Below are positions 15,854 to 23,810 of a stretch of 64,000 nt of DNA, piece after piece. Both the position numbers and the translations under genes were made by a program. The stretch's first letter is position 1, and each line of letters starts with the position of its first letter. Source of the DNA: Antrihabitans auranticaus (GTDB lineage: Bacteria; Actinomycetota; Actinomycetes; Mycobacteriales; Mycobacteriaceae); the NCBI RefSeq assembly GCF_016481275.1, contig NZ_JAEMNW010000003.1, forward strand, positions 186,001-250,000, in the 5' to 3' direction. The notes below the pieces were generated by a model that was not told the origin of the DNA, made no database searches, and saw only the letters and a program-made list of their open reading frames with translations.

Positions 15854-18223
15854 ATGGCGGAGTTTCGATTGACCGACCTGTCCAAAGCCGCAACCATCGA
15901 CGACATCGCAGAACTCAGTTACGGGCGATCGTTGTTGAATCGTGTCCTCGTGGGCACACCCGCTCGCGACGATCCGCTGACGCACGTCGTCGACCTTCCC
16001 GCACGCATCGCCCAGTTCTCCGGCTGGCCGGTCTGGGCCGCGCCGGCCGCGATCGACGCGTTGCGCGAGGTCGGAATCGCCATGCCCTGGTCTCATCAGG
16101 TCGAGGCAGCCACGCTCGCCGCAAAGGGCAGGCATGTCGTCGTGTCCACCGGTACTGCGTCCGGGAAATCGGTGGCCTACCAGTTGCCGATCCTCACCGA
16201 GCTCAGCCAGAACCCGTTGGCGACCGCCCTCTATCTGGCACCCACGAAAGCCCTTGGCGCAGATCAACTCCGCGCAACCCACGACCTCATCGACGCCGAT
16301 GACCGCCTCGCGGACATCGCGGCGATCGCCTACGACGGCGATACCCCCGGCGAGGTCCGCAAGTGGGCGCGCGACAACGCTCGCTGGGTCTTCACGAACC
16401 CCGACATGTTGCACATCGGCATTTTGTGCGGCCATGCCAGGTGGTCACGCTTCTTCCGGAATCTGCGTTACGTGGTCGTCGACGAATGCCACTACTACCG
16501 TGGTGTTTTCGGCTCCAACGTGGCGTTGGTACTGCGTCGGTTGCGCCGTCTTGCGGCGCGCTACGGTGCCGACCCGGTTTTCGTCCTGGCCAGCGCGACG
16601 ACCGCGGACCCGGGTGCTGCCGCATCTCTTCTGATCGGGGCCGAGTGCGCGGAAGTGACCCACGACGGGTCGCCGCACGGTCCGCGCACGATCGCGCTGT
16701 GGGAACCGCCGCTGCTGACCGAGGTCACCGGCGAGAACGGTGCACCCGTCCGGCGGGCGCCGTCCAGCGAAGCCGCGCGAATCATGGCCGACCTTCTCGT
16801 CGAAGGCGCGCGGACGCTCACCTTCGTGAGATCCCGTCGGGGAGCAGAACTCACGGCGCTGGGTACTGCCAGATTGCTGGCGGAAGTCGACCCCGACCTG
16901 GTGTCCCGCGTCGCCGCGTATCGCGCCGGTTACCTCCCCGAGGACCGTCGCAGGCTCGAAGCGAATCTGGCCGACGGCACCCTGCTCGGCGCGGCAACCA
17001 CGAATGCGCTCGAACTCGGCGTCGACATTGCAGGCCTCGACGCCGTTGTGGTGGCGGGCTTCCCCGGCACGGTCGCGTCGTTCTGGCAGCAGGCCGGCCG
17101 ATCCGGCAGGCGGGGCGAGGGATCGCTCGTCATCCTGATCGCGCGCGACGATCCACTCGACACCTACCTGGTGCACCATCCGGCAGCACTGCTGGACAAG
17201 CCGGTGGAAGCGACCGTCACCGACCCGACGAACCCGTACGTCCTAGGGCCGCAACTACTCTGCGCTGCTCTGGAATTGCCGCTCACCGATGACGAGGTCC
17301 GCGAGTACGGCGGGTGGGACGTGCTGAGCGAACTCGCGGAACAGGGGCTGATCAGGCGTCGCGGCCACGGCTGGTTCGTTGCGGCCGAGACGAAACCGCA
17401 CGCCGAGATCAACATTCGCGGCGGCGCCGGAATGCAGGTCGCAATCGTGGAAAGCGAATCGGGCCGCATGCTCGGCACGTCGGATGCCGGCCGCGCGCAC
17501 GCAACGCTGCACGCCGGTGCCGTATATCTGCACCAGGGTGAGACTTTCGTCGTCGACGAACTCGATCTCGAGGACGGCGTCGCGCTGGTGCGCGCGGCTG
17601 AACCCGAATGGACGACCATGGCCCGCGAGATCACGGACATCACGATCGAAGACGTCCTCGCGGACCGCTCGTACGGCAAGGTCCGAGTTGCGCTTGCCCA
17701 CGTCGAAGTCACCCATCAAGTGGTCGGCTACCTGCGAAAGTTGTTGTCCGGCGAGGTCCTCGACGCCGTCGAACTCGATATGCCGGTGCAGCAACTCAAT
17801 ACCCGTGCGGTGCTGTACACGGTGACCCCGGAACTCCTCGAACATGCTGGCATCAGCGAAGATCGGTGGCCCGGCTCGTTGCACGCCGCAGAACATGCTG
17901 CGATCGGTCTACTTCCGCTGGTCGCGACGTGCGACCGCTGGGACGTCGGTGGTGTGTCGACCGCGCTGCATCGCGACACGGGTCTGCCGACGATTTTCGT
18001 CTACGACGGGCAGCCCGGCGGCGCCGGCTTCGCCGACCGCGGCCATGCCGAGATCGTGACGTGGCTCGGTGCGACTCGCGACGCTATCGCCGACTGCGCA
18101 TGCTTCGCGGGGTGCCCGTCGTGCATCCAGTCGCCGAAGTGCGGAAACGGTAACCACCCCCTCGACAAAGCGGGGGCTGTCGCGCTGCTCGACGCGGTGC
18201 TCGGCGAACTCCGGACCGGGTAG
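15854..18223 (+). CDS. sftH: Superfamily 2 DEAD/H helicase with C-terminal DUF1998 (SftH/MrfA type)
   Basis: A 789-aa SF2 DNA helicase. Motif I is STGTASGKSVAYQLP near residue 95, motif II DECHYYRG, motif III LASATTADP, and the helicase C core has NALELGVDIAGLDAVVV and QQAGRSGRRGEGSL. The C-terminal DUF1998 module carries a Cys cluster (CACFAGCPSCIQSPKCGNG) for metal binding. Mycobacterial SftH is a 3'-to-5' translocase-helicase and Bacillus MrfA works in mitomycin-lesion repair, so a DNA-repair role is likely. The position next to divergent cspA is conserved with M. tuberculosis (Rv3649). Confidence 0.92.
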   Translation: MAEFRLTDLSKAATIDDIAELSYGRSLLNRVLVGTPARDDPLTHVVDLPARIAQFSGWPVWAAPAAIDALREVGIAMPWSHQVEAATLAAKGRHVVVSTGTASGKSVAYQLPILTELSQNPLATALYLAPTKALGADQLRATHDLIDADDRLADIAAIAYDGDTPGEVRKWARDNARWVFTNPDMLHIGILCGHARWSRFFRNLRYVVVDECHYYRGVFGSNVALVLRRLRRLAARYGADPVFVLASATTADPGAAASLLIGAECAEVTHDGSPHGPRTIALWEPPLLTEVTGENGAPVRRAPSSEAARIMADLLVEGARTLTFVRSRRGAELTALGTARLLAEVDPDLVSRVAAYRAGYLPEDRRRLEANLADGTLLGAATTNALELGVDIAGLDAVVVAGFPGTVASFWQQAGRSGRRGEGSLVILIARDDPLDTYLVHHPAALLDKPVEATVTDPTNPYVLGPQLLCAALELPLTDDEVREYGGWDVLSELAEQGLIRRRGHGWFVAAETKPHAEINIRGGAGMQVAIVESESGRMLGTSDAGRAHATLHAGAVYLHQGETFVVDELDLEDGVALVRAAEPEWTTMAREITDITIEDVLADRSYGKVRVALAHVEVTHQVVGYLRKLLSGEVLDAVELDMPVQQLNTRAVLYTVTPELLEHAGISEDRWPGSLHAAEHAAIGLLPLVATCDRWDVGGVSTALHRDTGLPTIFVYDGQPGGAGFADRGHAEIVTWLGATRDAIADCACFAGCPSCIQSPKCGNGNHPLDKAGAVALLDAVLGELRTG

Positions 18224-18228
18224 CCGGG

Positions 18229-18606
18229 TCAGCCGATCCGCTCGACCGCCTCGACGAGGGTCGCGTAGAGCGACAGCGCCTCGTCCAGACCGGTCAGCTT
18301 GAGCGGCCGGGCTGTGGCAGGTCCGTCGGCAACCACCGCGAACGCCTTGTCGGCCACACGCTGGCGAGCATCGACCAGGATCGTCATTCCTGCCGAGGCA
18401 AGGAAGTCGACACCGGACAGGTCGATGATCAATCCCGTGCGGGCTTTGCCGATCGCGACGTCCACCGCGTCTCGTAGTGTTGCCGCCGTCGCCAGGTCGA
18501 TCGTTCCGGACACCGTCAGGACCGTCAGATCACTCTGCTCGGAGAGCGCGGTCGTCAGCGTGTCGGGTGATCGCAACTGATCGGCGGGGTCGGTGCTCAT
18601 GTCCAT
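18229..18606 (-). CDS. STAS-domain anti-sigma factor antagonist
   Basis: A 125-aa protein of the SpoIIAA/RsbV class. The central motif IDLSGVDFLASAGMTIL puts the phosphorylatable Ser at residue 71. In the unphosphorylated form such antagonists bind an anti-sigma kinase and free a sigma factor; PP2C phosphatases reactivate them. It is the last gene of the minus-strand signalling block, 70 nt downstream of the SpoIIE-type phosphatase, which is a natural activating enzyme. Its cognate kinase could be the HATPase domain of that phosphatase or the separate HATPase protein at 23294. A second in-frame ATG is at 18600. Confidence 0.88.
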   Translation of the reverse strand: MDMSTDPADQLRSPDTLTTALSEQSDLTVLTVSGTIDLATAATLRDAVDVAIGKARTGLIIDLSGVDFLASAGMTILVDARQRVADKAFAVVADGPATARPLKLTGLDEALSLYATLVEAVERIG

Positions 18607-18676
18607 AATCTTTCACGAAAGGCGCGGGAGCGCATAAATCGGTCCAATAGTCGCAGGTCTTGGCCTGTGTCGATTT

Positions 18677-20908
18677 TCACGCTGTCGGTCTTTCCGGCAC
18701 CGCAAGTCGGTGTGGCGTGAGAACAGTGCGCATCGTGACGGCGGTGCCGCGTTCCATGTGCTCTATCTGCACATCATCGGTCAAAGCACGCGCCATGGGA
18801 AGGCCCCGCCCTCGCAGACCAGGATCGGCAGCGGGCGGGATCCACGTCCCCGTGTCCGCGACGGTGACGATGAGTTCACCCGGGTCCGCTCGCGCCGACA
18901 GGATCACTCGTTCGGGAGTTTGATTTCGGTACGCATGCTCGACACTGTTCGTGCAGATTTCGTTGGCGGCCGAGATTACGTCGTCAGCGAGCAGGGGCGG
19001 GATCGAGGCGGCCGACAGCCAGCGCTGCAGGGCACGGCGGATCACCGCGAGCTGAGTCGGCTGGGCATCGACGTCCAGGACCAGCAGCGCCGGCGGCTGC
19101 CGGTACACGACCATCGCGACGTCGTCGTCGTACCCCTCTGCCGGCTGCAGCCCCGCGAGGACCATGTCCGCAACCTCGTCCGCCGTCCGCTCGGCCGCTT
19201 CGGACAGGAGCCCGGCAACCGCGTCGAAGCCGGCATCGATCGGCATGGTCCGCCGCTCGACGAGTCCATCGGTGAAGACAACGATTGTCGACCCTGGCGG
19301 CAGGTCCGCGGTCGCTTCGGGACGTGGGGCGCAATCGAAGGTTGCCAGTGGCACCGCGCGAGCCTCGTTCAGCGGAGTCGCGACAGCGCCCGGCGCCGCA
19401 AGCATCGCGGGCATATGGCCCGCGCTGCTGTACCGCAGTACGCCGGTGTCAGGATCCAGGATCGCGGCGCAGACGGTTGTGCAGACCGCGCCGGGAATTC
19501 GATGCGCCACGGCGTCGAGCTCGTCGAGAAGCTGGCCCGGACCAGCGCCACGCAGGAGCAACGCACGGCCCGACGTCCGGAGTTGACCCATGACGGCGGC
19601 GGCCGACAGACCGCGGCCGACACAGTCGCCGACGATGATTCCAATCCTGTTCTCCGGCAACGGCACAACGTCGTACCAGTCGCCGCCGATCTCCAGCGGC
19701 GGTACCGCAGGCTCGTAGCGGACCGCGAAGCGCGGCGGCAGTTCGAGCGGTCCGAGCATCGCGCGCTGCAGCGTCAACGACGTGGTGCGAGCCTGGTCGA
19801 AATTGCGTGCGCGCTGCAAGGCGAGGCTGAGTTGGCCGACGAGCGGAAACAGCAGGCCGCGGTCGCTCGTCGTGAGCGTCCGCGTCGGAGGCAACTCGAT
19901 CATCATGGTCGCGTCATGGCCTTCGCCGAGGGTCGCGGCGAATCCGCGCGGCGTCTCCGACATGGATTCCAGCGAGCTGGTGACAGTCAGCGCCGGTAGG
20001 TGCCGGGCGTGATCGAGGATCGTCCGCGTGCGTTCGGCGAGGTCGGTCCAGGCGATCGGCGGCCGTTGCGCAACCGAGAACACGACCGGGTCGCCTGAAC
20101 CCTCCGGCCAGACCGCCGCGTAGGCCTGTTCGGAATCGACGGCGGCGCAGCACTCTCGCAAGCCGACTCCGAGCACTTCTGCCACGCTCGTCGCCGACAC
20201 GAGAGCGGTCGCGAGGGCAGCAGCCGCTCGCTCCCGTGTCGCGACTTCGCGTTCCGCGGTGACGTTGCGAATCGTGCCGACATACATGGGAACGGCCGCC
20301 TCTGGACCAGTCACCGAACTCGAACTCAGCCCGAGCCAGATCCGCCGGCCGTCCCTGTGCCGAATGGCGACTTCGAACCGGCCACCCCGCCCGTGCAGAT
20401 AAGCGGCGAAGCGATCTCGGTGCCCGGGATCGTCGGGCGGCAACCACGGGTGTGGCCACTCGTACGGGACTCCCTCGGGTCCGTAGCCGGTCATCTCCCC
20501 GAACGCACCGTTGACCTCGACGATCGTGCCGTCTCCGTCTGCGACGAAGAAACCGTCCTGCAGCGAGTCGACGAGCGCGCGACGGAAGGCGTCCCGTTCG
20601 GCCAGGTCCTCCGCACGCGTCCGCTGCTGTTCGTACCGTCGTGTTCCATCCAGGAAACCGCGCGTCGCGATGTCGAGCGCGGTGAACGTCTGCAACAGGA
20701 ACTGCAGTGCCGCACCGTCTTCGGTCGCGCCGAGTTCGGTGGCCGTTCGAAAATGATTCTCGGTGATGTCGAGCAGGCTGACCCGATTCGACAGCGCCCA
20801 ACGGCCCAGTTCGTGTCCCGCCTCGAGAGTCGAATCGCTGCGTGCGGCGAGATGACGGCGAAGGGCGGCCGCGTACGCACCGCGAAACGAGTCTGCCGAG
20901 TCCGTCAC
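18677..20908 (-). CDS. PAS-GAF-SpoIIE phosphatase with C-terminal anti-sigma-type HATPase domain
   Basis: A 743-aa fusion. Residues 1-110 form a helical region like RsbU/RsbR N-domains. A PAS domain spans about 115-225 (SLQDGFFVADGDGTIVEVN) and a GAF domain about 235-370. A PP2C-type SpoIIE phosphatase spans about 390-600, with metal-binding Asp in IGGDWYDVV, VGDCVGRGLSAA, FTDGLVERR and YDDDVAMVVY. A HATPase_c_2 domain fills 610-735 (SAANEICTNSVEHAY as N box, VADTGTW and GRGLPMA as G boxes). It combines a signal sensor, an antagonist phosphatase and an antagonist kinase in one chain. Its start overlaps the RsbX-like gene by 4 nt. Confidence 0.9.
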   Translation of the reverse strand: MTDSADSFRGAYAAALRRHLAARSDSTLEAGHELGRWALSNRVSLLDITENHFRTATELGATEDGAALQFLLQTFTALDIATRGFLDGTRRYEQQRTRAEDLAERDAFRRALVDSLQDGFFVADGDGTIVEVNGAFGEMTGYGPEGVPYEWPHPWLPPDDPGHRDRFAAYLHGRGGRFEVAIRHRDGRRIWLGLSSSSVTGPEAAVPMYVGTIRNVTAEREVATRERAAAALATALVSATSVAEVLGVGLRECCAAVDSEQAYAAVWPEGSGDPVVFSVAQRPPIAWTDLAERTRTILDHARHLPALTVTSSLESMSETPRGFAATLGEGHDATMMIELPPTRTLTTSDRGLLFPLVGQLSLALQRARNFDQARTTSLTLQRAMLGPLELPPRFAVRYEPAVPPLEIGGDWYDVVPLPENRIGIIVGDCVGRGLSAAAVMGQLRTSGRALLLRGAGPGQLLDELDAVAHRIPGAVCTTVCAAILDPDTGVLRYSSAGHMPAMLAAPGAVATPLNEARAVPLATFDCAPRPEATADLPPGSTIVVFTDGLVERRTMPIDAGFDAVAGLLSEAAERTADEVADMVLAGLQPAEGYDDDVAMVVYRQPPALLVLDVDAQPTQLAVIRRALQRWLSAASIPPLLADDVISAANEICTNSVEHAYRNQTPERVILSARADPGELIVTVADTGTWIPPAADPGLRGRGLPMARALTDDVQIEHMERGTAVTMRTVLTPHRLAVPERPTA

Positions 20909-21531
20909 TGCTTCGTGCCACGATGCCGGGCGGCGAGCACGAACGCGTCATCGATCTCCTTGGCGTATCCGCTGAGGATGTCGTCGGCGATGACGTGTGC
21001 CGGCTTCGACAGGTCGATCGCGTCGCCGTGGTCGGCGAGAATGCCGTCGCTGACCATCAACAGCAGATCGCCCGGCCGCATTTTCGTGGTTTGCGACGGC
21101 AGTGTCGCCGGCAACCGATACCCGACGATTCCACCGAGCAGCAAAGCGGTGTCACGCGCAGCCGGACCGGTCGGCGTCGCCTCGATCAGGCAGGTGCTCA
21201 CATTTCCGACGCCCAGCCACGACAGTTCACTCGTGCCGAAGTACAGCATCGCGAGCGTCATCGCCGCACCACGAGTGTCCGCGAGCGCGTGGTCGGACAG
21301 GACCATCAAGACGTCGAGCGGCTCTGCCCGATTCTCCGCGAGCACCGCGACCGCCCGCTCTGCGGCGGCAGCGGCTGCCAGGCCGTGCCCGAGCCCGTCG
21401 ATAAGCCCGAAGAGCGCGCCGCTGTCGCCGAGATCGAGCACGATCCCATGGTCACCGGAGACTTCCTCGCCGGGTAGCGGACGCCCGGCGAGAGCCCATT
21501 CGATCGGTCCGGACCGCCCGTGTTCACGCAA
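20905..21531 (-). CDS. RsbX-like PP2C/SpoIIE serine phosphatase
   Basis: A 208-aa single-domain phosphatase. SGDHGIVLDLGDSGALFGLIDGLGHG gives the first metal-binding Asp residues (quoted pieces LIDGLGHG and GDHG), then ASDHALADTRGAAMT-like, WLGVGNVS and LLMVSDGILAD. This matches RsbX, which dephosphorylates RsbR and RsbS and resets the stressosome. It overlaps rsbT by 8 nt upstream and the large phosphatase by 4 nt downstream. With rsbR, rsbS and rsbT immediately upstream, an RsbX-type role is the best inference; it could also act on the STAS antagonist. Confidence 0.82.
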   Translation of the reverse strand: MREHGRSGPIEWALAGRPLPGEEVSGDHGIVLDLGDSGALFGLIDGLGHGLAAAAAAERAVAVLAENRAEPLDVLMVLSDHALADTRGAAMTLAMLYFGTSELSWLGVGNVSTCLIEATPTGPAARDTALLLGGIVGYRLPATLPSQTTKMRPGDLLLMVSDGILADHGDAIDLSKPAHVIADDILSGYAKEIDDAFVLAARHRGTKQ

Positions 21532-21919
21532 CCTGAGGCACCAATTTCCACATCTCGACCACCGTCCCGTGGCCGACTTCGGAGCGGACCTCGAGGTGAT
21601 CCATCAGCCGACGCGCACCGGGCAGTCCGAGCCCGAGACCCATGCCACTCGAGTAGCCGTCCTCGAGTGCCCGCGGTATGTCGGCGATACCCGGTCCGTC
21701 GTCGATCGCCTCCACGATGAGCGCCTTCCGCCCCTCGCGGTCGGCGACGGCGAGCCGGATTTCGCCTGTACCCGCGTAGCTCGTGATGTTGCGCGCGATC
21801 TCCGAGATCGCGGTCGCGATCATCGTGACGTCGGTGAGCGAGAAACCCAGATCCGTCGCCAGTTCACGCCCGGCCTGTCGGGCGGCAACGATGTCGTCCG
21901 AGATGTTGACTGCAACCAC
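21524..21919 (-). CDS. rsbT: Serine/threonine kinase RsbT (stressosome switch kinase)
   Basis: A 131-aa GHKL ATPase. The N box is IATAISEIARNITSYA, G1 is IDDGPGI and G2 GLGLGLPGARRLMD. RsbT phosphorylates RsbS and RsbR in the stressosome and, once released, activates a PP2C phosphatase. The frame is open up to an ATG at 21967, but a perfect GGAGGTGATC Shine-Dalgarno lies 7 nt before the GTG at 21919 (VVAVNISDDIV), and the resulting length matches known RsbT. It follows rsbS with a 4-nt gap. Confidence 0.9.
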   Translation of the reverse strand: MVAVNISDDIVAARQAGRELATDLGFSLTDVTMIATAISEIARNITSYAGTGEIRLAVADREGRKALIVEAIDDGPGIADIPRALEDGYSSGMGLGLGLPGARRLMDHLEVRSEVGHGTVVEMWKLVPQVA

Positions 21920-21923
21920 GAGA

Positions 21924-22313
21924 TCACCTCCCACCATCGCGTCCATTCGTGCTTCGTCGCTGCGCAATTCGGCCGTTGAGCAACGCCATGCCCTCTTCGA
22001 GATCGAGCGAGGTGTACATGTCGTCGAAGGTCAAGCCCAACTGCACCATGGCGAAGGCAACTTCGGGCTGGAATCCCACGATCACGGTCTCGGCACCACG
22101 CAGGCGGGTCATGTGCGCGATCGTGCGCAGTGCGCGCGCCGCGAACGAATCCATGACGTCGATCGCGGTGACGTCGACGATGATTCCCTGCGAGCGAAAT
22201 CTGCTCACGCGCTCCATCAGGTCGTCCTGCAGCCGCTGCGCGTCGGCGTCGGTGAGAGCCGCCTGCACTGTCGCGATCAGGTACGTACCCTGCTTCAGAA
22301 TCGGAACCGGCAT
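21924..22313 (-). CDS. rsbS: STAS antagonist RsbS (stressosome scaffold)
   Basis: A 129-aa STAS protein starting MPVPILKQGTYLIATVQAAL, very typical of RsbS. The phosphorylation site is in VTAIDVMDSFAAR, Ser56. RsbS and RsbR build the pseudo-icosahedral stressosome that sequesters RsbT; RsbT phosphorylation of this Ser releases the kinase. It lies between rsbR (15-nt gap) and rsbT (4-nt gap) in the canonical R-S-T order. Confidence 0.92.
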   Translation of the reverse strand: MPVPILKQGTYLIATVQAALTDADAQRLQDDLMERVSRFRSQGIIVDVTAIDVMDSFAARALRTIAHMTRLRGAETVIVGFQPEVAFAMVQLGLTFDDMYTSLDLEEGMALLNGRIAQRRSTNGRDGGR

Positions 22314-22328
22314 CGGTCGCTTGATCCT

Positions 22329-23228
22329 TTAACGCGCGTCGCGGAGGGAATCGCCCTGGCGGGTGACCTCGTAGCCGAGCAAGCGCTCCGCCTCTTCGAT
22401 ACCGCCCTGCAGGTCGCCGACCGCGTTCATCTTCGAGAGGTCGAGACCGATTGTCACGAGCGTCAGGGCGATCTCCGACGACAGGCCGGTGATGATGACG
22501 TTCGCGCCCATCAGACCGGAAGCGTCGACGGTCTGGACCAGGTGGTTTGCCACAGTGGAGTCGATCGTCGGTACACCGGTGATGTCGATGACGACGACCT
22601 TCGCGCGGTTCGCGCGAATCGCGCGGAGCAACTGCTCGGTGAGCTGACGCGCACGCTGGCCGTCGAGCACACCGATGATCGGCAGAATCAGCAGCTGCTC
22701 GCGCACTTGGAGCACCGGCGTCGAGAGTTCGCGGATGGCTTCCTGCTGCTGGCGGATGATGCGCTCACGCTCTTGGACGAAGCTGACGCCCACGGTGTTG
22801 GCGATGCGGTTCGCAGCGGGCTCGTACGCGTCGAGAACCCTGTTCAACAGGGTGAAGTCGGATTGGTACTTCTCGAAAAGCGACCGCGCGAGCACGTCGC
22901 GCAGCAGCAGGACGATGCCGAGGACCTCGTCGGTCTCGACGCCTCGCGGAATGATGCGCTCGGACAGGTCGCGCGCGTACGCCTGCAACGCCTCGACGCT
23001 ACCGGTCTCGAGCACCTCGACGTAGTTGTCGTAGACCGAGGTTGCTTCGGAGAAGATCTCCTCCGAGGTCATCGCTGTCAGCAACTGAGCGTCCGTGATT
23101 CGGCGCGCCCACTCTTCGCGCAGCACGGTCCGGTTCTGCCGGAGGTGCGCCACGAGTTGTGGCAGCAACCCCTCGCTGGAAACCCCCTGCATCACCGAGA
23201 CTGCCGACTCGATGGACGTCTCTGACAT
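22329..23228 (-). CDS. rsbR: RsbR-type stressosome sensor/co-antagonist
   Basis: A 299-aa protein. Residues 20-165 form a helical sensory domain (VAHLRQNRTVLREEWARRI at the start, and YEPAANRIANTVGVSFVQER joining the J-helix). The C-terminal STAS domain spans 170-290. The phospho-acceptor equivalents are in GVPTIDSTVANH (Ser224/Thr225) and ITGLSSEIALTL (Thr256), corresponding to Thr171 and Thr205 of Bacillus RsbR. The N-domain is a non-haem RsbR type with no PAS or globin fold recognisable, so the stimulus is unknown. It starts the R-S-T-X run. Confidence 0.9.
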   Translation of the reverse strand: MSETSIESAVSVMQGVSSEGLLPQLVAHLRQNRTVLREEWARRITDAQLLTAMTSEEIFSEATSVYDNYVEVLETGSVEALQAYARDLSERIIPRGVETDEVLGIVLLLRDVLARSLFEKYQSDFTLLNRVLDAYEPAANRIANTVGVSFVQERERIIRQQQEAIRELSTPVLQVREQLLILPIIGVLDGQRARQLTEQLLRAIRANRAKVVVIDITGVPTIDSTVANHLVQTVDASGLMGANVIITGLSSEIALTLVTIGLDLSKMNAVGDLQGGIEEAERLLGYEVTRQGDSLRDAR

Positions 23229-23293
23229 GGAACCTCCTGCTCAACGGACCGACCATGACAGAGCCTAGTCACCCATCGAGCAGCCGGACATTA

Positions 23294-23755
23294 CTACCGC
23301 ACCGGATTCGGCAAATCCCACGCCAATTCGATTGTCGTACCCTCGCGTTCGGCATGAATATCGGCCTTGTCGCACAGGGCCGACAGCAACAGGAGACCGC
23401 GACCACGGCCCGCGGAATCAGTCGGCGGAATGCGCCACGACCCGTGATCGGTAATCGTCACGACAAGAACGCAGTTCGCACGGTGCCTGCTCGCGCGAAG
23501 TTCGAACGATGCGGGCTCGTCCCCCGCGTATGCGTGCTCGACGACGTTCGCCATCGCCTCGTAACAGGCCAGCAGCACGTCGCACGCGCGGTCCTCCGAA
23601 ATCGGAGCGTCCGCCAGCCACTTCGCGAGCGACCGACGGATGGCGCCTATCGTCTGGGCATCTCCCGCGGCGACTGCCACGACGAAATCCGCGACCGTGT
23701 CTCCCACTCGATCGCTTGTGTGCACCACGGGACGTCGCCCCTTGCGAACCTCCAC
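23294..23755 (-). CDS. Anti-sigma-factor-type ATP-binding protein (RsbW/SpoIIAB-like)
   Basis: A HATPase_c_2 protein of about 153 aa. The N box is CYEAMANVVEHAYAGDEP, the G1 box ITDHGSWRIPP and the G2 box GRGRGLLLLSALCD. Proteins of this type bind a sigma factor and phosphorylate a STAS antagonist. The frame extends to 23839, overlapping the divergent AAA gene start; I prefer the GTG at 23755 (VEVRKGRRPVVHTSD), with moderate certainty. It is 65 nt upstream of rsbR on the same strand. No sigma-factor gene is in the window, so its target lies elsewhere or is not a sigma factor. Confidence 0.78.
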   Translation of the reverse strand: MEVRKGRRPVVHTSDRVGDTVADFVVAVAAGDAQTIGAIRRSLAKWLADAPISEDRACDVLLACYEAMANVVEHAYAGDEPASFELRASRHRANCVLVVTITDHGSWRIPPTDSAGRGRGLLLLSALCDKADIHAEREGTTIELAWDLPNPVR

Positions 23756-23810
23756 GAGCGCCGGATACCCACTACGCAAAATTTCACACGAACGGCTTAA
23801 CGTGGTCGCC

